A stretch of 6,717 bases of DNA from contig JAPOYQ010000905.1 of the NCBI GenBank assembly GCA_026706505.1, positions 1 to 6,717 of the forward strand, given 5' to 3'. A model generated the notes under the pieces. The model made no database searches, was not told the origin of the DNA, and saw only the letters and a program-made list of their open reading frames with translations. The stretch's first letter is position 1. Each line of letters begins with the position of its first letter. The translations under genes and the position numbers were made by a program. This DNA is from Gemmatimonadota bacterium. GTDB taxonomy: Bacteria > Latescibacterota > UBA2968 > UBA8231. This document shows, piece after piece, positions 1 through 4,511 of this stretch.

Positions 1-351
1 CCTGATTTCTCGTTTGAAAAAGATCGCGGCGATATGCTCCTGCTCTTTGGCCCTGTGCGCTTTGAGCAACTCGGGATCTTTGTCCAGTCCTTGGTCGTAG
101 GCTTCCAGAAGCAGAACCTGCCGGTCAATCAGGGTTTGCAGATAGTCCTCCCTGGCCTTCTGCCCCTCTTCGTTCGAGCGCAGTCCCGGCAGCAGATTGA
201 GCGCGAATTTACGCAGATCGCCCGCAGTGATCTGTCGCTCTCCCACCACAGCCACGATGTTTTCCCGAGGATCCTGGCTGCAGGTGACTAGGATGCAGAG
301 CAATCCTATAAAAACCATCACTAAGGAAGGGGTTACACTGGCTCTTTTCAT
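1..351 (-). CDS. Exported SurA/PpiC-type peptidyl-prolyl isomerase, N-terminal part (3' end outside window)
   Basis: This is the first 117 codons of a gene read leftwards, open at the window edge. Residues 1-24 form a signal peptide: K2 and R3, a hydrophobic core, then L21-V22-T23-C24. That resembles a lipobox, but Thr at -1 is unusual (Gly, Ala or Ser is the norm), so it may be a lipoprotein or an ordinary secreted protein. The following segment (VAVVGERQIT, then DLRKFALNLL and LIDRQVLLLEAYDQGL) matches the SurA N-terminal chaperone domain: a short strand with V-x-G-x-x-I-T, helices, then the L-I-D...L...E-A...G-L pattern. In this family the domain holds unfolded outer-membrane or secreted clients, and a parvulin PPIase domain normally follows, here beyond the edge. 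The ATG gives a complete signal peptide. Its ribosome site is weak (GAG only). It is divergent from the secretion genes to the right, which fits a role in folding exported proteins, but co-function is inferred. Confidence 0.82.
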   Translation of the reverse strand, partial: MKRASVTPSLVMVFIGLLCILVTCSQDPRENIVAVVGERQITAGDLRKFALNLLPGLRSNEEGQKAREDYLQTLIDRQVLLLEAYDQGLDKDPELLKAHRAKEQEHIAAIFFKREIR

Positions 352-450
352 TTTCTCTATGTAAAGGGCCTGGGACAGTAAACGACAGACTTGGATGTAG
401 GAAGTGATCGGGATTGGGGGTCGTCGGCCGGAAAATCGAAAACCCACTTG

Positions 451-490
451 GCTTGCTGCAATATATCTGGCAAAACTGCCTGATGCAAGC
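451..490. repeat. Nested inverted repeats, possible operator
   Basis: A perfect 6-base inverted repeat, GCTTGC (451-456) and GCAAGC (485-490), surrounds a smaller one, GGCA (469-472) AAAC TGCC (477-480). The two are not concentric. They overlap the candidate minus-strand promoter, which makes a protein-binding site or a 5' hairpin possible. Repeats this short can arise by chance. Confidence 0.3.
460..488 (-). promoter_or_regulatory. Candidate sigma-70-type promoter for the foldase gene
   Basis: Read on the minus strand, TTGCAT (plus-strand 483-488) is followed by a 17-base spacer and TATATT (460-465). The -10 box matches TATAAT at five of six positions. The -35 box keeps only TTG. Transcription would start near 453 and leave a leader of about 100 bases before the ATG at 351. 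Prediction by eye; the sigma-factor preference of this lineage is unknown. Confidence 0.35.
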
Positions 491-526
491 TCGCCATTAA
501 TAGTTGGAATAGTTCGGACACTTTTT

Positions 527-553
527 GCAATTTATTAAAAATAAATAAGTTGC
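527..553. repeat. AT-rich imperfect palindrome
   Basis: GCAA (527-530) and TTGC (550-553) flank TTTATT (531-536) and AATAAA (540-545), giving a 10-pair imperfect inverted repeat with a 3-base centre and a 4-base bulge. It lies between the two candidate promoters and upstream of the plus-strand one. It could be a regulator site or simply bendable AT-rich DNA. It is too AT-rich to make a good terminator. Confidence 0.3.
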
Positions 554-591
554 GTGTTTTTAGCTGTCTTCTTGATCTCCTTGTTTTTTGC

Positions 592-624
592 TTGACCCAG
601 ACTGTTGAATTGAGTATTTATACA
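592..624 (+). promoter_or_regulatory. Candidate promoter for the secreted CBM9-like gene
   Basis: TTGACC (592-597) matches the -35 consensus at five of six positions. After 17 bases comes TATTTA (615-620), a poor -10, which overlaps the better TATACA (619-624) at a spacing of 21. T-rich and A-rich tracts just upstream (522-590) could act as an UP element. A start near 627-632 would give a leader of about 120 bases containing the structure at 658-723. The exact -10 is uncertain. Confidence 0.35.
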
Positions 625-657
625 AAACATAGATTCAAAATATCCCTGAAATCACCA

Positions 658-723
658 TTGCCCTGTTGTCAACTCGAGAAAGGAGGTGGATTTAGCAAGG
701 GCAAGCACCACCAGACCTGTCTC
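658..723 (+). promoter_or_regulatory. Candidate structured mRNA leader (possible H-type pseudoknot) enclosing an unused Shine-Dalgarno
   Basis: Two pairings interlock in the leader of the CBM9-like gene. TTGCCCT (658-664) is perfectly complementary to AGGGCAA (698-704). That second strand lies in the loop of a 12-pair imperfect hairpin: 676-679 with 720-723, 681-683 with 716-718, and 685-689 with 708-712. The order of strands is that of an H-type pseudoknot. The hairpin's 5' arm contains AAAGGAGGTG (679-688), a ten-base complement of a typical 16S 3' end, yet no start codon follows at a usable distance. The real ribosome site lies downstream at 739-745. This does not match a riboswitch class I recognise. 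Structure was paired by hand, without energy calculation. Confidence 0.35.
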
Positions 724-738
724 TTTATTCTCTAAGCG

Positions 739-745
739 AAGGAGG
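739..745 (+). promoter_or_regulatory. Ribosome binding site of the CBM9-like gene
   Basis: AAGGAGG ends five bases before the ATG at 751. It is a near-perfect Shine-Dalgarno, predicts strong translation and fixes the start codon. A second strong Shine-Dalgarno-like sequence at 679-688 is too far upstream to serve this start directly. Confidence 0.8.
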
Positions 746-750
746 AATAT

Positions 751-1635
751 ATGCGAAGGGTATGGACGCCGGTTGTCCTCCTGACCCTGTGCATGGCAGT
801 TGGGGCATGGGGGCACGCGTGGAACAATGCGTTATTCTTCGCCGTTCAGTTCCCGGACGAGAATGTTCCGGTGGTGGACGGCAACCTCGCCGATTGGGCT
901 GTGGTGCCCGACGTACCCTATCTGATCGGCAGCGAGGTGTTGGCCGACTCGTATTACGCCAATAATGAACAAGGCGAAATCGATGTCAGCGACATGGCCA
1001 TCCGCTCGTTTTGGGGCTGGAACGACAACAACGACCGGCTCTACGCCATGGCCGAAGTCTTCGACGATAGGCATGTTGTGGATCGCTCGGCCCCAGACGA
1101 GTGGTGGGCCGACGATGCGTGGGAGATCTACATCGATGTGTATCACCTCGATATCGAAGAGCAGAGATGGGAAGACGGCACCAAGCAGTCTTGGAACGTA
1201 TCCGTCCCCATCGCCGCCGACAATCTGGGTCAGATGCTCCCAGCGCATGCTTGGCGCACAGATCCAGACACCAGCCCCTACTGGGGTTTCGGCTGGAGTT
1301 TCGAAGGCGAGGAATACGGCGAGAGCACGTACTTTTACGAGATCTGGATGCAGCCCTTTGAGTTTATTGCGGAGGACGGCAATCTAGATAATTCACCCCT
1401 CGCCGAACTCGAAGCAGACCAGCTCATTCACATGAGCATGGCCTTCGACGACGACGACGACGGGGGCACCGAGCGCACGAACTTTTGGACTACTACAGAT
1501 GGTGGGTGCTGTAAGGCCGATAGCGATATGATCCTAAACGAACTGGATGATAGCATTGATTGGGGTTCCCAAGAGGGCACAGCCGTGCAGTCCGATTCTT
1601 GGGGCCGCATCAAGTCCCAGTTTATCACCCAGTAG
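751..1635 (+). CDS. Secreted protein with CBM9-like (DOMON-type) carbohydrate-binding domain
   Basis: 294 residues. Residues 1-23 form a signal peptide (R2, R3, hydrophobic core, G-H-A before the predicted cut), so the protein is exported, with no lipobox. The mature part is almost entirely one CBM9-like beta-sandwich. It has the family opening D43-G-N-L-A-D-W49, the S80-D-M-A strand leading to F87-W88-G89, the LYAMAEVFDD strand (97-106), the D121-D-A-W-E-I-Y-I-D-V130 core strand and the closing D282-S-W-G-R-I. Known family members bind sugar ends or sit in extracellular enzymes and barrel proteins; no catalytic domain is present, so binding is the likeliest role. An acidic D233-D237 run, encoded by five GAC codons, may bind calcium. 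The only mature cysteines are adjacent, C253 and C254. The gene has a strong ribosome site and is followed by a terminator, suggesting high expression. Ligand unknown. Confidence 0.8.
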   Translation: MRRVWTPVVLLTLCMAVGAWGHAWNNALFFAVQFPDENVPVVDGNLADWAVVPDVPYLIGSEVLADSYYANNEQGEIDVSDMAIRSFWGWNDNNDRLYAMAEVFDDRHVVDRSAPDEWWADDAWEIYIDVYHLDIEEQRWEDGTKQSWNVSVPIAADNLGQMLPAHAWRTDPDTSPYWGFGWSFEGEEYGESTYFYEIWMQPFEFIAEDGNLDNSPLAELEADQLIHMSMAFDDDDDGGTERTNFWTTTDGGCCKADSDMILNELDDSIDWGSQEGTAVQSDSWGRIKSQFITQ

Positions 1636-1654
1636 CCGTAGAGTCATATCATGT

Positions 1655-1670
1655 GTCGCCGTGTGGCGAC
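1655..1670 (+). repeat. Small GC-rich stem-loop after the CBM9-like gene
   Basis: GTCGCC (1655-1660), loop GTGT, GGCGAC (1665-1670): a perfect six-pair stem, 19 bases after the stop codon. No T run follows, so alone it would not terminate. It may stabilise the 3' end of the upstream message or aid the terminator 28 bases further on. Confidence 0.5.
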
Positions 1671-1697
1671 TTCACTTTGCAGTTTGCTTCATTTCAC

Positions 1698-1732
1698 GGG
1701 CGGTGGGTGCTTCAATCCACCGTCCTTTTTTT
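1698..1732 (+). terminator. Intrinsic (rho-independent) terminator between the CBM9-like and barrel genes
   Basis: GGGCGGTGG (1698-1706) pairs with CCACCGTCC (1717-1725) over nine positions, with one G-U pair, around a ten-base loop. Seven T follow at 1726-1732. This is a textbook terminator. It leaves only 36 bases to the next ATG with no recognisable promoter, so downstream expression probably depends on readthrough or on a promoter hidden within 1636-1725. Confidence 0.82.
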
Positions 1733-1755
1733 ATCGTGTTACCACCGCCCTCCGC

Positions 1756-1760
1756 GGAGG
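1756..1760 (+). promoter_or_regulatory. Ribosome binding site that sets the start of the barrel gene
   Basis: GGAGG (1756-1760) stands eight bases before the ATG at 1769. The reading frame is open upstream to an ATG at 1547, but that start lies inside the preceding gene, has no such site, and would place 74 unrelated residues and the terminator before the signal peptide. The 1769 start is therefore chosen. Confidence 0.85.
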
Positions 1761-1768
1761 AAATACCC

Positions 1769-4501
1769 ATGAAAACGTCGTCTCATCTCTTTAAAATAGT
1801 GTGTGCGCTTGCACTCTGGCTGCTAGGGCCAGAGCATCTGGCCTTGGCGCAGGACTACGGCAGCCGTCTGGGAGTTCGCCGGGGCGGAGAGGTGAGCTTC
1901 GAACCCCTGGGATCGGGCGTCCTCTTTGATGCCTTGGACCCGGCGATAAAAAGATGGTACATCCCCCAGGAACTTTATAGCGAATACAGCTGGAGACAAT
2001 GGGAGTATTCCAACTACGCCCGTAATCTCTACCAGCGCTATGTAGATACTGCACTGGAAGGCGATTATTTCTACGATCTCTTCGGCAACTTTGTTACCAA
2101 AGGATGGCTGATCCTCCTCAATGAACAGAGCCAGCCTCTGCAACAGGGCAATCGGCTGTTCAAGGACGCGAGATTCAGAAATTGGTTCAGTGGGTTGGTC
2201 ATTGCCTCGGACGCCAAGGGCCAGTACCACTACGCTATCACTATGGGAGACGCCATTCGCACCACCCTGACGCCTATGACCTTCTCCAAACCCAGTTTTG
2301 ACGGGGTCCAATTCGATCTGGCCACTGACAAATACATGCTCACTTTCCTCTATTCCAGAGCTAGCAGTGCGGGGGGGTTGGTAACGCCCGACGACGGCCT
2401 CAACCGGACTAACAATACCCTCTTGATGGGCGGGCGCACCACCGTTCAGGTCGGCGACTTTACCACCCTGGGTTTCAACTTTGTCAATGCCCACCAGTCC
2501 AACACTCTCACGGACGGTTTCAGCGGCAATCCGCTCAGCGGCGAGCTGACCGTAGACCAGAAGGTAGAGCCGATCTCTTGGATCGAGGTTCTTCTCAGCG
2601 ATGATTCGCCGGGGGACAACGAAGGAGGCGCGGCCTTCTTTCCCGCGGGCTCAGACATCACCATTACCTATCTAGACGGCACCGAGGAACGCGGCAAGGA
2701 AATCGGCTTTGAGCCGGTCGTCGAAGGGGGCTTTCCGCGCGAGGGGTTTATCTCTGCAGACGGCAACGAACAAATCAAGCTGCGCTACGATTTCAACAGC
2801 GCCGATTTTCTGCTCACCGCTGCCCAAGACAAAACCCAGATCAGAAAAGTCGAATTCGACTTAGTCTTGGGCAATGATTACAAGGTACAGGTCACTTCCG
2901 ACCGCCAGACGGACCGCAGTGGTGCGCCCGTATTTCTGCTGGTCACTCAAGCCAGGAACAATGTAAAAGACAATACCAATATCAATGTGGTCTCCTTTGA
3001 ATACGGTCTGCCCACGGCCACCCAGATCTATGGCTTTACGGTGGAATTCGCCGACGTGATGGGTTTTGACGTATACGGAGAGTTCGACAACAGCCGGGTG
3101 TACAGGAAGTATCCCTACCCCAGCACGGACCAGGGCAATACCGATCACAGTACTGCGTCGGGTATCGCGGGCAAACCCTCGGCCAATGCTTGGATGATCA
3201 ATCTGTCCAAAAAAGAGTACCCGTGGTTTTTATTCGGCGAGGCCTTCGCCATGGATCGGGATTACGCCAGCACTACCTATCTCACCGAGGGCGACGGAAA
3301 GATGGATTACACCTCTGGCTATTTCGAAAATGGGGAGAACAGCAGCATCACCGAGCGCTTTCTGTGGGAGTTCGTAGAGGACAATGACGACCAGGACCGC
3401 ATTCCCGACTGGGGCCGCAACGACGCCCTCAGTACGGACCGGGCGGTATTTCCCGGATGGGATGAGAACAACGATTTTGTCCCCGACTTCAACCAGAACG
3501 ACAATACGCGCCGAACCAACTTGGTTCCCGACTACGAAGAGCCCTTCCTGAGGCAAAACGTCGACCGACCGGAATTCCTCTACGGCATAGACGCCAACAA
3601 CAACGCTTGGATAGACCGGTTTGAAAACGACAACGAACCCGATTTCCCCTACAAGCGGGACCACCGGGGATTCAATGTCTATGGTGGAGCCTATGTGATC
3701 CCGAGGGTGCGCGTTACCTTTGGTCACCTCCGCGACGAGAAAATCTCCACTGACCATAGGAATTACGCCACGTACGGCCTGCTCAATATCGACCTAGAGC
3801 ACCAGACTTGGGGACGGCTCCGGATCCTAGAGGTAGTCAAGAGTGTAAAGGATGACATTGCCGATAATTTGCTCCAGTGGGACAATAGAAGCGGCATAAG
3901 AAGCGATCGCAATATCGAAGTGGTTGATCCAATGCTCGGTCGCGACACTTTTTTCAATTCGCTCTACATCGGCCACGAGTACTCGCCCAAAAGGAATCTG
4001 ACCTTCGAAAACTCGCTCAAACACGACCTCTGGCACCAGCGCATGGACGCGGCCGAGCGCGCTACTTTTGGCCTAGACTCTAATGAGTTCTTCTTCGGCA
4101 TCATCAACAAGCTGGAGTACTTTTACGAATTGGGCCGAATTCGCCTCATGCCGCGGTGGAAAAGCGAGTACCGCCGGTCAACCTACGATCTGTTCTCGCA
4201 ACAGGATCGGGACGAATTGACGGAGATATTCGGCACCATCGTCCGGCTGCCGTTTCTGGCACGCACCACCTTGACGATGGGAATCGAGTACGTCCTCTTC
4301 AAGGATCTGGATGCAAAAATCAACAATTTTCAGTCCTTTATCACCGCCGGTCAGCTCACCAATACATCCGACTATCAGGGTTATGAATTGAAGACTCAGG
4401 TTGGCCTGAAATTCGATGCACGCGATTTCGAGGATCCCGGCGTCAAGACCAAGACCATACTCGAAGCATTTATCACGGTGTACGCGGGGCTAGGGGAATA
4501 G
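1769..4501 (+). CDS. Large exported protein, probable outer-membrane beta-barrel with calcium-loop-like motifs
   Basis: 910 residues. Residues 1-27 form a signal peptide (K2, hydrophobic core, A25-L-A27, cut before Q28). The mature protein is rich in Tyr, Trp, Phe, Asp and Asn and contains no cysteine, typical of outer-membrane proteins. Alternating amphipathic strands joined by short turns occur at about 115-265 and, most clearly, from about 635 to the end (for example VRVTFGHL, RIRLMPRWKSEY, TTLTMGIEYVLF). Residues about 265-410 look like a soluble beta-rich insert. Three acidic loops resembling thrombospondin type 3 or EF-type calcium loops follow at 538-547, 565-573 and 608-616. The last residue is Glu, not the Phe typical of BAM substrates. 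I do not recognise the family; a channel, an export pore or a surface scaffold are all possible. It is ten bases from the glycosyltransferase gene and shares its transcript. Confidence is high for an exported gene, moderate for a barrel. Confidence 0.75.
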   Translation: MKTSSHLFKIVCALALWLLGPEHLALAQDYGSRLGVRRGGEVSFEPLGSGVLFDALDPAIKRWYIPQELYSEYSWRQWEYSNYARNLYQRYVDTALEGDYFYDLFGNFVTKGWLILLNEQSQPLQQGNRLFKDARFRNWFSGLVIASDAKGQYHYAITMGDAIRTTLTPMTFSKPSFDGVQFDLATDKYMLTFLYSRASSAGGLVTPDDGLNRTNNTLLMGGRTTVQVGDFTTLGFNFVNAHQSNTLTDGFSGNPLSGELTVDQKVEPISWIEVLLSDDSPGDNEGGAAFFPAGSDITITYLDGTEERGKEIGFEPVVEGGFPREGFISADGNEQIKLRYDFNSADFLLTAAQDKTQIRKVEFDLVLGNDYKVQVTSDRQTDRSGAPVFLLVTQARNNVKDNTNINVVSFEYGLPTATQIYGFTVEFADVMGFDVYGEFDNSRVYRKYPYPSTDQGNTDHSTASGIAGKPSANAWMINLSKKEYPWFLFGEAFAMDRDYASTTYLTEGDGKMDYTSGYFENGENSSITERFLWEFVEDNDDQDRIPDWGRNDALSTDRAVFPGWDENNDFVPDFNQNDNTRRTNLVPDYEEPFLRQNVDRPEFLYGIDANNNAWIDRFENDNEPDFPYKRDHRGFNVYGGAYVIPRVRVTFGHLRDEKISTDHRNYATYGLLNIDLEHQTWGRLRILEVVKSVKDDIADNLLQWDNRSGIRSDRNIEVVDPMLGRDTFFNSLYIGHEYSPKRNLTFENSLKHDLWHQRMDAAERATFGLDSNEFFFGIINKLEYFYELGRIRLMPRWKSEYRRSTYDLFSQQDRDELTEIFGTIVRLPFLARTTLTMGIEYVLFKDLDAKINNFQSFITAGQLTNTSDYQGYELKTQVGLKFDARDFEDPGVKTKTILEAFITVYAGLGE
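3380..3643 (+). other. Three D/N-rich calcium-loop-like motifs within the barrel gene
   Basis: The motifs are D538-N-D-D-Q-D-R-I-P-D547, D565-E-N-N-D-F-V-P-D573 and D608-A-N-N-N-A-W-I-D616, each followed by a further acidic cluster (to D578 and D625 in the last two). They follow the D-x-D/N-x-D/N-x-hydrophobic-x-D form of thrombospondin type 3 and dockerin-type calcium sites. They start 27 and 43 residues apart and sit just before the C-terminal strand-rich region, as an extracellular or periplasmic loop might. Calcium binding is inferred from pattern only. Confidence 0.55.
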
Positions 4502-4511
4502 CTCGGCTTAG

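Larger units (their letters stand above)
352..750. other. Divergent intergenic region, about 400 bases, AT-rich centre
   Basis: No convincing gene lies here. A 61-codon frame beginning with TTG at 550 has no ribosome site and no family resemblance. The stretch separates the minus-strand foldase gene from the plus-strand secreted-protein gene, so it must hold promoters in both directions unless the genes are driven from elsewhere. Base composition shifts to AT-rich between about 520 and 650, with T tracts near 555-590. Candidate promoters, inverted repeats and a structured leader are listed separately. No tRNA, known riboswitch or CRISPR-like repeat was recognised. Confidence 0.7.

Noticed and set aside
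34..291. 85-codon plus-strand frame
   Set aside because: It is antisense to the SurA-like coding sequence, which has a signal peptide and a recognisable chaperone domain.
550..735. 61-codon plus-strand frame starting with TTG
   Set aside because: No ribosome site, low-complexity product, and it runs through the leader structure and promoter region; not supported as a gene.
686..754. GTG at 686 as start of a leader peptide using the Shine-Dalgarno at 679-688
   Set aside because: The GTG overlaps the Shine-Dalgarno itself, so spacing is impossible, and the frame does not join the CBM9-like gene.
832..1248. 138-codon minus-strand frame
   Set aside because: Antisense shadow of the CBM9-like gene; no start signals or family resemblance.
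1547..1768. In-frame extension of the barrel gene by 74 residues
   Set aside because: It overlaps the end of the CBM9-like gene and crosses a terminator. The 1769 start has GGAGG at good spacing and begins a proper signal peptide.
1823..2494. 223-codon minus-strand frame
   Set aside because: Antisense shadow of the barrel gene, whose translation has a signal peptide and beta-strand pattern.
3230..3757. 175-codon minus-strand frame rich in Val and Gly
   Set aside because: The composition is what the reverse of Asp/Asn-rich codons produces; no ribosome site or domain.
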